Shown piece by piece: positions 24,465 to 36,179 of a stretch of 64,000 bases of DNA. The translations under genes and the position numbers were made by a program. Origin of the DNA: Durusdinium trenchii. Its lineage: Eukaryota; Sar; Dinophyceae; Suessiales; Symbiodiniaceae. The number at the start of each line of letters is the position of its first letter. Position 1 is the stretch's first letter. The notes beneath the pieces are model-generated. The model was given only the letters and a program-made list of their open reading frames with translations, searched no databases and was not told where the DNA came from. The stretch spans positions 131,685 to 195,684 of the forward strand of contig CAXAMN010026683.1 in NCBI GenBank assembly GCA_963970005.1. Direction: 5' to 3'.

Positions 24465-25703
24465 ATGGCCGTCGCCATCTCCCACCGTCTCAGCCTTTCC
24501 GGACCGTCACCAGCACACTGCAAGGGCAGCCGCCTCACTTGGAGGACAAGAAGCGTCGTGTGCGCAGGCGCGGCACGTTGCGAGTCGCCGAGAGGAGTTG
24601 TTTTGTGAGTCGGGTGAGAGCAGTTGTGTAGTAGTATGATGGATCGACTCAGTGTCACATGAGCAGTGTCACAAAGTGTATAAGTCTAAGTGGTCAAAGT
24701 CCACGTGCCATATCATGACAAACGAAACATTGGTCATAGTGTACGGTGTTGGCTTCGTCTTGATTGCATTTCAGAATACCAAGCTGCACAGTGGTAGCGC
24801 TGCATGTTATATAACTCGTTTGTTGGATATTTTGAAAATCGTTGAATAGTAGTAGACACCGAATGTATATTGTTGTAGAAAACCACCCTCGGTTAGAACC
24901 ATGGTTTGTAACATGTGAGAGATAGTATTGGCTACCAGCTTTTCCCCTTGCTTGGTAGCGTTGGAAATTGATGCTGTGTGTAAGCATTGCATTGCAGTTT
25001 GCAATGGCATTCTGGAATAGCAGTGGCAACAATGCCATACCGTTACACATAACCTTGAATGAAAGCACTGCTGTATAGACATCAGAGACAGAAGTCAAAC
25101 ACAAACTTCGTTTGGCTCAAGTGTGAGAGGAAACTTGTGCGGCAGCCTGGGTTCGATCGCTCGTTGCATCGTATTGTGACTTTTGCTGTACATTGCTCAC
25201 ATTTGGAAGCATATATACACAGATCTAAGAATCTACTGTTGTGTTGTTTTGCAGTGATGCTAGAAAATGCAAGTCTTACGTTAAGCATCAACAGCATTTT
25301 GTAATATGGCATGACGCTACCATGTCTGTGTGTCTGTGTGCGCGTGTGTGTTTGTCTTGCCCGGAGAAGATATCACCAGGAAAACCAACAGCAGGATTAT
25401 TGTCTTGTGCCAGTGCCACCAAGATCCAGCTGAGTTGCATCACCAAGGTGGTGGGAGAACCTGCATAAAGTCCATTCCCACTTCGAATATTTTTTGAGAA
25501 GCCCGGGTCGACCCTCCCTCCCACCTCTGGGTGTCAGGTCCGCGACGCTCCGCGTCGGCCACGCTGCTTTCCGCAGGTTGGCCGAGGCCAAGGACCTCGT
25601 GGATCGGCTTTCCCCTCTTTGCCAGTGCGCGATCGACCGGATGTCCGACGGAGCTCGAGCGTTGTCAGCTGGATGCCGTGGGAAGACGTCCGAGCTGGAT
25701 GAG
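24465..25703 (+). CDS. Gene start with presequence-like N-terminus (two exons)
   Basis: Exon 1 (24465-24604) opens with ATG and reads MAVAISHRLSLSGPSPAHCK, then a Ser/Arg-rich segment free of acidic residues until near its end, and stops at the donor tttt|gtgagt. Such composition fits an organelle-targeting presequence, although the hydrophobic signal peptide typical of peridinin-plastid proteins is absent. Exon 2 (from 25538, acceptor gtgtcag|gtcc) joins in the correct phase and reads ATLRVGHAAFRRLAEAKDLV, then LCQCAIDRMSDGARAL, to about 25703. Where exon 2 ends is unclear; a GA donor at 25704 is possible. The mature protein is not recognised. Confidence 0.45.
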
Positions 25704-25800
25704 GGAGATGAAATGAGATGAGTTTGGTGGGTGCCAAGAGTTTGCCTTTGGTTTCCATGTGAGTTGTTCATTACACCCATAAGGGATGATAAAGGATGAT

Positions 25801-25801
25801 A

Positions 25802-25869
<68 letters not shown>

Positions 25870-25920
25870 GATTGATGATCGATGATTGATGATCGACGGT
25901 AGATGATCAGGGATATTCAG
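25801..25920. repeat. (GAT)n and ggattat microsatellite
   Basis: (GATGAT)n gives way to tandem ggattat and gattgatgatcgat units. Confidence 0.85.
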
Positions 25921-26705
25921 GATGATATGCGTTAAATTCCAATATATCTGATTATCTCCCTGCAGTCTCGTCAGAACTTTTGGCTCCAGTCCCGATGTTT
26001 GGCCAAAACACCAAATTTTGAGCGGTTTCAGGGGAGGTATCATCACACATGCTTGGTCAGTGTCCAAGAGGGGATGCCACAAACATTGCTGGTCATTCTA
26101 TTTTACTACTTGTTTTACTACTAGCTTTGAAGGGTGAGTGATTTTGTTCTTTCATCCGCACTGAAAGATCGAAACACGCAAACGGAGATCAGGGAGACAA
26201 TGGCCACACCATGCCACACCGCAGTTACTTGGGTGGCACTGAGTGCTTGACTGTCTGATCTCTGGTGGCCCCCCGGACACCAGGTACATGGGTCCAATGA
26301 CGAGGCACGGTGGACCCTGCAGCGGACAACGTGGGTTTCAGTGGGTGTTTTGGAGGGCGGACTGAAAGGGCACTGATCCGAAGCCAAGATGAAACCCCAA
26401 GCCTCACTCCAAACCATAAAGCATAGACGATACGTATGGATACTTCGTTTTAACATGATGTCCACCCACCAGTTTGGCTTCTTTGCTTTTCTTTGTTAAG
26501 CAGGAATAGTATAAGTCCTGTCTACCTCGTGAATTCAGGCTATGACTTGTGATTTGTGCTCGTATCACTGATGCCTGAAGGATCACTCTAGGGTTCAATC
26601 TTTGCATGGGTGATGGCATTTGCCAGAGTGTTTTTTGTTCCATTGGCATCGAGTGATGCTGCGATGCTGGTGAAAATGCACTGCATGATGCGGAACATGC
26701 CAAAC

Positions 26706-26733
<28 letters not shown>
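26706..26733. repeat. (TA)n microsatellite
   Basis: An alternating TA run followed by acacatatacacat. It produces the alternating Ile-Tyr peptides of the local open frames. Confidence 0.85.
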
Positions 26734-26736
<3 letters not shown>

Positions 26737-28241
26737 TAGCATCAAATAGCTTCAAACAGCACTCTTTTCGCAAAAGAACTGATCAACAGTTTTGGGGACA
26801 GCGCGGGGACTTTCTTTGGATTGTGTGATGTATCACGAGGGCAGTTGCCAGACCATGACTCGAAATTCATATGTCAACAGACAACTCACGGTACACCTGC
26901 AGCCCACCAGTTTCCTTGTGAAACAACAACGCCTGCGCATACCCTGTGCTGCCCAGCATACACTAAATCCATCTAAATCCCTATCTTTTGAGATGAGGGC
27001 CTGGTCAAATTTATCCGTGATGCGTTTGGTCGGCTGCCGCTGGTAAATAACTTCCTATGCAACGGGTGACTGGAGGTTCGGGCCTTTGTAGAGCCTCAAA
27101 TCTGTTCCTGAGGCAATCCTATGACACTATGCACGCGCAAGTGCTAGAAGAGCTTTGGTTGGCACGCTCCATGGTCGCGGACTAAGTCTGACGTGATCGA
27201 TCGGTTCACTGGAGAGATGTGCCGGGGGGGCCGGGAGGGGAGTGAAAAAGGGTTGGTGAAGAATGATGGTGTTAGATGATGTTGGATGTCATCTATGGAA
27301 CATGTACGCAGATGGAAGGAACTAAGGAGCCGGTGGAAGGGGAAACTTCAACTGAAACAATCATGGAAGTGGAACAAAGGCCCCTGGAAGACTATTTTCC
27401 TCTACAAGTCGGGCCTGCTCAGCTTCCATGATTGTCTGAGGGCTTTTTTTGTTTAATAAACTTTGTTGCATCGTTCTGATGTCAGCTCGGTTCAAATTGT
27501 ATGGGCACGGCTTGTCGTTCAGGGGATTGGGGCCACTGGCTCACTTAGCATCCTCCCAACTTCAACGCCTCCTTGTATATCCTTGGATTTGCACGTGTTT
27601 GCTCTTGTACAGATCATAGATTCACTGAAGAATCTTGGCACCAGAGATGTTCCTTGGATTAGCGCAGGTTTCATCCCGAAATGCAGACTCTTGATGATTG
27701 ACCCTACCAGACATGGATGGTAAAACCTGTTCATTCATATGGGGTTTTGACAAGTTGCCATATAATCAAGAGTCTACACCATTTCTACCTCCCTTCACCC
27801 CTTCACCTGCATGAAAATATGTCCAGTTGGGGTCCCAGCGTTTTGTTGCATTTTGGAGCTTAGCCTGATCTCTCTATCCAAAGCTGGAGGGTTATGTGAC
27901 GTATATACTTGTTTTTGCTGAATGCCAGTGAATTCTGAGGTAGGCTACTCAGACTACAGGTGAGTCATGGCTAGTCACGGCTAGTCCATACAGATGCTCA
28001 AAGCGTTCAAAAATAGCAAGCGCTGAATCTCAGACTTCTGGCTAGTGCGACGAAAGTAGGGAATGAGTCGTGAGGGAAGTTTCGCGTCCCAAATAGAGAT
28101 GTTCGAAAGGATTCATTCAATTCATTCTGAATTTCTTCATTCTACTCTTTGTTTGGTCACTGTATCCTAGATGATGCTTGGGTTTCTGACATCAATTTGG
28201 CTTCCCTCATCTCCAACCCTCGTCAGACCGGATCTCCTCAG

Positions 28242-28317
28242 GTCCGGATGGATTCGCTGCTGAGCTCGGACCCGCAGCGGGGACCGGGGGCGACCGCGGC
28301 GGAGGAGACGGCGTATG
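28242..28317 (+). CDS. Candidate internal exon
   Basis: Acceptor gatctcctcag|gtcc and donor gtatg|gttact bracket a very GC-rich 76-nt island inside AT-rich DNA. Two frames are open: MDSLLSSDPQRGPGATAAEE and PDGFAAELGPAAGTGGDRGG. The island may continue the gene starting at 24465, but the phase cannot be fixed. Confidence 0.4.
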
Positions 28318-28841
28318 GTTACTGATCATTGTATGTGTATTGTGATATGATGGAAACATCATATCCTTATAACATCATAATAATCCTTATACTGTAATTA
28401 GTAATTATTGTTATATATTGATGTTACATTGCTGTATGAACATGGACCGGTGGGAAAGACCAGCTCAAGGATTGACCATGACGGAACTTTGTGTTTGAAC
28501 ATGAAGTCGTGCAAGTTGTGGCGGGGCATGAAAGATCCAATGTTCTGTTGTTCCACGGGTTGTGATTGCTTTTGATGCTGGTCTTGTTTTGTTGTTTTTG
28601 TTCTAGTGCTGCACCTTTTTGCATACTGACATCTATAAGCATTGCACACGAAGGAATGCACTAAGTCAATTTGATTGAACGTTCACAGTCCTCATTTTTC
28701 ACCATGTTTTGCCATGTCATGTCAAAGCTGGCCATCCGTTGGACCCTACATTCCCGAAAACTACGTCACATGGACCGGGGGCGGGGCTGTTCTGGCACGC
28801 TGTCTATTTGCACTGCACCAGTGCGTTTTTGGGGTCCATGT

Positions 28842-28967
28842 GAGTTTTCCACCGGGCCAAGTCGATCCCTGCTCCGAGGGACGCAGCACTTCCGTCGAGG
28901 TTGCCTCAGTAGCCCGGGCGCCCCGATCCCTTAGAGTTCGGCCTGTTTTCGGGCCCGTTCGGGCGGT
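28842..28967 (+). CDS. Candidate internal exon
   Basis: The reading FPPGQVDPCSEGRSTSVEVA, then RSLRVRPVFGPVRAV, has strong G/C third-position bias and ends at the donor gcggtg|gtgatg. Several acceptors are possible upstream. No family is recognised. Confidence 0.35.
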
Positions 28968-29589
28968 GGTGATGTCGGAATGGTGTGTGAGCTGAGTTTG
29001 GTCAAGGGATGTCAGGAGCGTTGGATTTTGCAACAGATACCTTGGAGGCGGTGTTGTGTCGCTTTTAGCCATGCTGTGTTTGAGGACCTGCTAAATGAGT
29101 CTACCGCTCTAATTACCGTCTACCAGTCTTGTGTGGAAAGAAGGCCTGACAACAGAGGAAAGCAGTGATTGGCAAGCAACTGGTGCACCTGTGCTGCCAC
29201 TTGTTTCTTCGTCATTTTTCAGCAGCATGTTAGCAGGCTAGGAAACAAAGCAGATTCATTCTAGCATGGCTCAAAGCAATCCGACATGATAGACCTTTGA
29301 AACGACTTGTCAAAAGGACCTTCAAAACATCAACTCATAAATCAGCCGCCGCCGCATAAAATTCTACGAAGCAGACGTCCTGTGGTCGACCGATTCCCCA
29401 CACTTGCCCCCAACTGCCCCAACCCAAAGACCAACTTCTTTTGATGTTTGACCCTGCGGACCTGTAGATGTCCACAAGATGTCCTCAGATATTTCTGTCC
29501 GCCCTTTGAGTCACCAATATCTGCAAGTCACCTCTTGCTTCAGTCACCTCACCTCCTAGGTGCTTGCTCTCCGAGTTTGACAACAACAC

Positions 29590-29862
29590 CATCAACCCCC
29601 ATGTTGATCCACCAAACACCTCGCCCTCGACCCCGTCGACAGCACCTCGCGCACAGCTGCGGCCCACGACTCCGGACCAGGTCGTGCACGGCTGCTGGAA
29701 GCACAGCTGCCCACGGCGCCCCGCTGGCGCCTGGTGCATCATCAAACCTTGGAACGTCGGGGACGACAGAGTCGCGACCACGAGCCCGCGCGGAGGGGGA
29801 GCGGTCCACAGTCGATGGTCTGGGGCCCGGCTGGGGGTCAAGGAATTGGTTCAGTGGTGAAA
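29590..29862 (+). CDS. Candidate coding island, frame ambiguous
   Basis: A 270-nt GC-rich island is open in all three + frames. The one with the best codon bias reads PPNTSPSTPSTAPRAQLRPT and onward to LGVKELVQW and TGA at 29858-29860. A competing frame runs on past the possible donor cagtg|gtgaaa. It looks like one exon of a low-complexity protein. Confidence 0.35.
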
Positions 29863-30215
29863 AGTGGTGAAAAGCGGGGTTTTGCAGGATGATTTCAGAT
29901 GCGAAGTGATCTATGTATGTTGACGTGGTAGAAGGGTAGAACTCGGTAGAACTTCATGATTCCGAGGATTCAGTGACTCTATATTAATATAATATATGTA
30001 ACTGTGGATTAATATATATTCTCAAAACTGTTCAGACTGTCTTGATGCTGATCTCGGCTTCACCCAGAGAAAATCCCATCACCTTGTGGCAAGCGATCTG
30101 GTTCCAACTGATCCTCCCAAAAATAGACTCACAAGACCCTCGACTCCAGTGAATATTCACTCAATTTCACATACCTCCCGAGATGATGTTCAATTCTTTG
30201 AGTCTGTGGGAGGTG

Positions 30216-30366
30216 ATTGGAGGCGCCAGTAGAGGGGGGGACCTCACCTGCGCCGCACTCATGCGCCGCACGGCCTCCTTCGGCTCAAGCGGTGCCCGAT
30301 TCGCCGGGCATCTGACACTTGTGTCCCGTGAGCAGTTGAGCCCTCGCCTGGCCGAAATTGGGGCCG
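30216..30366 (+). CDS. Candidate internal exon
   Basis: The reading GDLTCAALMRRTASFGSSGA, then REQLSPRLAEIGAG, is strongly G/C-biased at third positions and ends at the good donor gggccg|gtgaga. Read-through stays open to 30512 but loses the bias. No family is recognised. Confidence 0.45.
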
Positions 30367-31089
30367 GTGAGAGGTGCGCTCTCAGATGGCTGCGGGAATC
30401 TCTGTGCCCTATGACCCTGAGCTGTGAGAAGATTATTTTAAAGCCAGTTTTGCTGACTATGGCTGCTACAAAGACTTACCTCTTGGCATCGTTCATCATA
30501 TTCTATCATTAATAGTTTACACCGAAAGGGTTCGAAGATGGTGGAAGGCACTGGGTCAATGGCTATTCCGTTTTTTGTCATTGTTGTTCTTCAACGCTGG
30601 ACATCAACAGTGGAATGAATTGGGATGTTATTGATCCAATTCCAGCTGACAGACCTAAAGAGGAATCCCAATTCCATTTTAATTGCGTAGGCCATTGCCA
30701 GTGAACTGGGGATTTTGTTGCACTTGGCCGATTGACTTTCAGGGCAACCTGGTCCAGAGAAGAAGCTGCTTTGACCGCTTAGGGTCATGTATGGTAATGT
30801 GTTTTCTTCTTCACTGACTGATCGTTGGATGCATTACTGACATGCATCGTTGCAAGATCATTCCAATTCCAATGGGTCACCCTGCCCAAGACAAGACTAT
30901 TGAACCAGGTCACAGCCGGTAGCAAAAGTCGGTTCAAGGCAAAACAAGTCCTTCTAAAACGATTCTATACTTGGTGAGTTCTGAGTTGGTGTACAAAGTG
31001 GTTCATTGTGGCTGCATTACCACCGATGGTTACCACCCACTTAGACAAAGGGACCCTTTTCCATCTTTCGGCCGACTCATGGCACCAAG

Positions 31090-31287
31090 GACAATTTGGG
31101 CCTTCAAACGGCGGATCTCATCAACAACCAATGGCCTTTGCGCTTTGGAGAGGCTGGGAGCCACAGGGTTCCCGGCCGGGGGTGCGACGTCCGGATCGGT
31201 GGAGCCCGGTGGAGCAGGTCTATGGGCGGGGTGCGCTTGAAGTCACACCGATATCTGAGGGACAGCTTCACGCCGAATTCAATCTGA
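31090..31287 (+). CDS. Candidate terminal exon
   Basis: After the acceptor caccaag|gac the frame DNLGLQTADLINNQWPLRFG continues to YLRDSFTPNSI and TGA at 31285-31287, with high G/C at third positions throughout. No domain is recognised. Confidence 0.4.
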   Translation, partial: DNLGLQTADLINNQWPLRFGEAGSHRVPGRGCDVRIGGARWSRSMGGVRLKSHRYLRDSFTPNSI

Positions 31288-31503
31288 AGAATGGATGGGA
31301 ATGGCATATTTTGGGTGATTCGTCATGGTCTAGCACAATGAGAGGGACCGAAGTGCACACCTCTGTTGGACGAGAGTGCACATCAGGCGATTGAAGTATT
31401 TTAACGGCTAATAACAGCATGCGATTTAGTACCAGAGTCTTCCAAGTCTAAGCTTGTTAAAAGAAAGTGAAAGCAACAACAAACAGATGCTCAACGAACT
31501 ACC

Positions 31504-31884
31504 TTGCCACCAATTTGTGAATTTGAACTGTTGAAACATGTGAAGAACTTCGATCCTCAATGGAATCTACTTATGGAGTTCTCCTCCCTTTCCGAGTCCA
31601 AAACCCGGCCGAGCTCCGGACCTTCCCAGGTTCGTCCGAAGGAGTACAGCAAGTCCTCTACGGAGTACGGAGTGCACGTGCCCTGCCATGCTGGTCAGTC
31701 CTTCCAGGCGCCGCCACCGACCGTCGCAACGTGTTCGGATCCGCCGGATCCAAACGGAGGTCCGGAGGTCCGGAGGAGGGGAGAGGTCGAAAGGAGATCG
31801 ACCGGGGGTGGAAACCCCTTCCTTTGCGTTTCTTTGCATATGTGTTCTTTTTCGGTGGCGGGCTTGCTTTACAAGGCGGTGTGA
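31504..31884 (+). CDS. 126-codon candidate coding region
   Basis: The longest well-biased frame of the left half: SSLSESKTRPSSGPSQVRPK, then EYSKSSTEYGVHVPCHAGQS and a Pro/Gly/Arg-rich stretch to about 31815. Bias fades in the last 25 codons before TGA, which may therefore be intron. The clean part (31570-31815) is Ser/Pro-rich and probably disordered. No family is recognised. Confidence 0.4.
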   Translation: MPPICEFELLKHVKNFDPQWNLLMEFSSLSESKTRPSSGPSQVRPKEYSKSSTEYGVHVPCHAGQSFQAPPPTVATCSDPPDPNGGPEVRRRGEVERRSTGGGNPFLCVSLHMCSFSVAGLLYKAV

Positions 31885-32037
31885 AAAGGGAAGAGAGAAG
31901 AATGTGATTCACTGGTGCAGGAGCTCCATTCATTCATATGATACATATGTTCCAAGTGTCACTCTTAGATCCTGACCAACTCCTCAAATAAACAGTGATT
32001 GATGACCACTCCCACTCCTGAAACCTGTTGACGCACC

Positions 32038-32205
32038 ATGACTCACCCCGCCCAGGCGCCCTGCTTGCCAGCGGGCATGTCGTTGCGCATGGGCGCCTTC
32101 TACGAGAAGACGGGCGTCTCCCAGCACCGCACGGAGCCAGGCTTCCGGGTGCCTCGGACCAGAGCAGGGCGGGGCGGAGTGGGGCGGAGTGAGCTGAGCC
32201 ACTAG
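32038..32205 (+). CDS. Short 55-codon ORF or first exon
   Basis: ATG at 32038 opens MTHPAQAPCLPAGMSLRMGA, then FYEKTGVSQHRTEPGFRVPR, to TAG at 32203; almost every codon ends in G or C. A donor-like actag|gtaggt overlaps the stop, so the real reading could leave just before it. No family is recognised. Confidence 0.4.
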   Translation: MTHPAQAPCLPAGMSLRMGAFYEKTGVSQHRTEPGFRVPRTRAGRGGVGRSELSH

Positions 32206-33135
32206 GTAGGTCTTCCTAAAACCATCCTAAAAGCATCCTAAAATACTCATGAACCATCCAGATCATCCAGAAATATCCAGTTACTCAGGTATTTGTTTTA
32301 AATATACAACCGCAAACCACACTTGTGAAGGATGAAGGCGATGAAGGATGTAGAATCCAAAAGAAACATAATTTGTACAATCAATGTGATTGAATCTGAG
32401 CGGCTGTATACTCACAAAATTACCAAAAGTACAGCTTAAAGTCACCAAAGAGGGTCAATCTTCAAAGTCTTCGAAAGCCAACCATCCACAAACATTTTGT
32501 GTGACACTCAAACCATTTTATTTTAATGCATCCAAACCAGTGAAAACCTTGTTGCCGATTTGGGGGTACGCTTTTGGACGCTGGTAGCGTCCATGGAGGC
32601 ATGCGACCATGGAAAGAGAGGTGCAAGTTCTGACAGCTTTGTACTCAGATAGGTCATCAAATTGCAATACGTGGGGTGGTGCAGTTTGCATCACATCAGA
32701 ATCATTTGGAGCATGTTGTAGAAACATGTAGAAACAATGGTTCACCTCCAGAAATAGTTTTGCATAGTTTCGCCTGTGGCTAAGGCCGTGACTCACAACC
32801 TAATACCCTGCATATTTGCACCTTATTGAAAAATGGCTTGATTTGATGGATATTCATCTCGCGAAACATCACTCTACTATTTTCGTTCAAGAAATCTACT
32901 AATCTCGGAAAGAACCCTCTAGACAAGAAAACAACGGGTCCTCCAGTCACTTAAGCCTTGATCATCACATGGTCTATTGCTGCTGGTCCTTGTGCCGATC
33001 CTCACACGGCCTCTTTTTCGGCCTTCGACAGCTGATTCTTTTTTGTGAACCTTAAAATGAACAGAACCAACCAGACCGCGGACCGCGGATGTTGGTGTCC
33101 CCATCCTCTTCCCACTTTCATCACCGCTGGCCTCT

Positions 33136-33360
33136 TTCATCACCGAGGATAAGAAAGGCGCGGGCACCTTGACGGAGCTGCCGCTCGCGGACTACGGCAC
33201 CTTGCGACGCTCCACGCGCCTGCCAGGCAAGCCATCGGAGCGCAACCGCGCGAAGCGCCAGGAGTGGGGCGGCTGTTTTTTGGTCGTGAACGGAGTGGGC
33301 GGGCAGACGTTTTGGGACCCAGAGGAACCCACGGATTGTTTGAGGTGTTGGAGCCCATAG
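33136..33360 (+). CDS. Candidate coding exon
   Basis: The frame reads FITEDKKGAGTLTELPLADY, then GTLRRSTRLPGKPSERNRAK, and stays open to TAG at 33358, with very high G/C third-position bias to about 33270. Past that an intron may begin. The sequence is basic and probably part of a larger protein. No family is recognised. Confidence 0.45.
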   Translation, partial: FITEDKKGAGTLTELPLADYGTLRRSTRLPGKPSERNRAKRQEWGGCFLVVNGVGGQTFWDPEEPTDCLRCWSP

Positions 33361-33866
33361 CAGGGGATTTGCAGTATGGTTTATGAACATGATGGATTCT
33401 TGTTGGAATGATGGGGACATGCTCCTTTGCGCCATGTTAACTGAGGGAGAGTGTGGGGGTGCCACATTGGAGTTCCATGTTGGGATAGCTTTTGCTTGCA
33501 AGACATTGCAACCCACACCATCAGGCTTTATAGGGGTCGATGAAGGAATCAGGAGTCATCCAGTAAAAAAAAAGACAATCGTCGCATTGCTTGGACGAGC
33601 CGAGTCTTTCGAACTCCTTCAAGTCTCTTATGTCCGATGGTTGGGAGGTTGATGTCGCTTTTTCGGGAGTGATTCAACATATTCTTATACCATATTGATC
33701 CATATTGGGTGTCTATTTATTTATAGCCTTTGATGTCTGTTAAGGGGTGTCCATGAACCACCCCGACTGCGGGTCCTGGTATGTCCCTGTCATATTTTTT
33801 ATATAAGACTTGGTTAAAAAGCACCCCTGTCGGACAGATGAGAAAAAACACACTGACTGAGCCTCT

Positions 33867-34075
33867 ATGTTGCGTTCAGAGCATCCAACGGAGAGAAGCG
33901 TTTCCATGGCAGGTACAGCGACCCTGGTCTTGGACAAGCCTCCGTCAGTGCCGCACAGTTACTCGACATGTTTTGAGCCCAACAGCTTCAGGGTTAGAGG
34001 ACAAAGGGCCTGCTTGGCCAGGAACACGAACATGATCCTTGTGCATGTGGTTTCATGTTCGAAGACTGTGTGCGG
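33867..34075 (+). CDS. Low-confidence coding island
   Basis: The reading MAGTATLVLDKPPSVPHSYS, then FEPNSFRVRGQRACLARNTN, is moderately biased toward G/C third positions. No clear donor was found, and no family is recognised. Confidence 0.25.
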
Positions 34076-34795
34076 TACTGGGTTTCACAACCTGGTTGGC
34101 TGTTTCCTTTTTTGTGTGTTGCGACTCCGGAATTAATTAATGATGACAGTTGTAAGGATTTCAACTTGCAACTAGAGTTCCACAAGACCCTCAAATTAAC
34201 ACTCCAGCATTGGCAAAAAGTCCTGACAAGAGGTTGTCATCAACCCAAACCACACCTCAGATATCAATGTTTGTCTCAGTGAGGGTCCACAAAAGCATGC
34301 AGTTTGTTGTACTTGTGCAAAGCAGACACTGCAGCTGGTCAACATGACCTTTGTTCATGGCTGATGATTGGAGATGGACAGAGGGACAGACTAGGACTAT
34401 TTCCAAATTGGACTCAACATAGTGCTCGTGCTCTCCCAGCAACAACAGTGAGTGCTATTTACTGTCCATAACATTCCAATGCAAGGGCAAACGGTACAAC
34501 TGTTGGAAGAAGGCTTCAGATCCTGCAATTCATCGCTGCTGCTGAGGTACTATCACATCGCAAAGGTCCGGCAAGCCTGATCTAGAGGTGGGTATGAAGA
34601 AACCATGTCAGACCTGTGGCGGTCTTCAGGTGTAGGAGGGGTCTGAAGCGACCCCGGGGTCGATGTGTCTCTTGATTTGAGCCCCTCCGGTCGTGGAATT
34701 GGCCACACCATGGCCTGACCAGTTCAGATGTTGATTTGTCGGAGGGTGAGCCACAGATCTTTCAGGAGCAAGTCATTGTTGATCTTTCCGCCAGG

Positions 34796-35291
34796 TCATG
34801 AGCAATGCTTCCAGAAGATCCCGCCAGAGCCACCGTAGCCAACAGAGCCGAGCGAGCAGAGCTAGTGGTGCCAGCAGACGTAGCTCGCAGACATGACTCC
34901 GGGGGGTTGGTGGGGCTTGCGTTGCTGATTGTTGTTTTGTCAAGAGGAGTCAGGACCTGTTCGGGGGAGCCGTGTCAAGCCTGGTGACCAGCGGTTTCCG
35001 GGCGAACCACCGATGTTCCGAGACTGGTCCGGGGCCGGGTGTCCCTTTCTTCGGAAGTGTGAAGACTCGAATGCATTCAACTTAACTCGACATCAAGAGA
35101 TCTCCTTTCCAGCAGGACTTTCGTGTCAGCTGCAAGTGACAGGTGTGAATGTGGAAGGCACATCGTCCATCAAAGCAGAGCGCGTCGTCCATCCAGGAGA
35201 CGGAACCGTGGGCATGCGGTGGGCGCCGGTACCCCGACGTCACCTGTTACCTTCACAATCTTCTAATGGGAGCGATAACACCATGTCCTGA
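34796..35291 (+). CDS. Candidate coding islands (two overlapping frames)
   Basis: Acceptor tttccgccag|gtc at 34795/34796 opens two good frames: an RS-type reading (SNASRRSRQSHRSQQSRASR) and PEDPARATVANRAERAELVV. A second block (34970-35291) reads FPGEPPMFRDWSGAGCPFLR, then GLSCQLQVTGVNVEGTSSIK, and stops with TGA at 35289. The islands may be two exons of one gene with an unseen intron near 34960. Confidence 0.35.
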
Positions 35292-35696
35292 AGACAGTCC
35301 TCCTGCCTGCTACTGTCATGCTTGACCAAGGTACAGCCAGTTCAGCCCCGAGCTGGGCCAAACGAACGCAAGCTCAGCAAGAAAGGCACAACTGCCGGGT
35401 TAGTTTTACTTCACAACTGCCATAGTTACAGTAGTTGCAGTATGTTGCAGTTGTGTTCTTTTGTTTTCATCGTTTTTCATGGACACTTGACAGGTGTTTG
35501 AGCACTTGGAACCTGTTGTCCTCAACAAAAACAGAGCAAATCACACGGTCCGGGGCTGGACGGTCCAAGCCACCGGTGATCGATCTGTTCGGGGTTCGAT
35601 CATGCTGCATGTGGATGTTTGAATCCTCAACCTGTAAATAATCATTGCTCTTTGGGGCATAGTCAGAGTGTGTTCTTATGTCTGAAAACATTTTTC

Positions 35697-35718
35697 CATA
35701 TATATATATATATATCTA
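35697..35718. repeat. (TA)n microsatellite
   Basis: An alternating TA run within AT-rich DNA that also contains tatataatataacatgcattaa. Confidence 0.8.
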
Positions 35719-36105
35719 AAAGGAAGTAGTATATATAATATAACATGCATTAACATACAATATAGTGAGTCATACGTGCGATGCGTCGACCGAAGCATCT
35801 GTGTAAGAACATGCTGCCTGCAGTGTCCCTCGTCGCAGGCAGCCATGGAATTTCGAGGCGTTGCCCTTCTACGATCGGACGAACGCTAGCTATGGCAGGA
35901 TGGGCGGGCAGAAGTCGATGGAAATCAAGGGATTGGTTTATATAGATGTTTATATACAATAAACGCAGCAAGGTATTACGGGTTTCCGGATTGTCCTTTG
36001 AACTATTTCTGGGAGGGAATGGCAATGCCAGCAGCCACGGGCATTACACTCCCTGAAATAGTCATCGAAGTGTTGTATGGCCCTGCAGCCATGGACCATT
36101 TTCCG

Positions 36106-36179
36106 AATAGCAAGCAGGTGGTGAACTCGACTTCCATGATTGCAATGATGGAAGTGGAGTTCACCACCTGCTTGGTATT
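36106..36179. repeat. 74-bp near-perfect palindrome
   Basis: Two 37-base arms meet at attg|caat with no loop. Only three pairs fail (36110/36175, 36129/36156, 36138/36147), and all three are G opposite G. Both strands therefore read almost the same peptide (KQVVNSTS, then MEVEFTTCL). It may be a small non-autonomous inverted-repeat element, a hairpin-RNA precursor, or an inverted duplication at a break. Confidence 0.9.

Noticed and set aside
24089-24658. 189-codon minus-strand open frame
   Set aside because: The + strand of its GC-rich part gives an ATG-started exon with a good donor. The minus frame includes AT-rich sequence with no codon bias.
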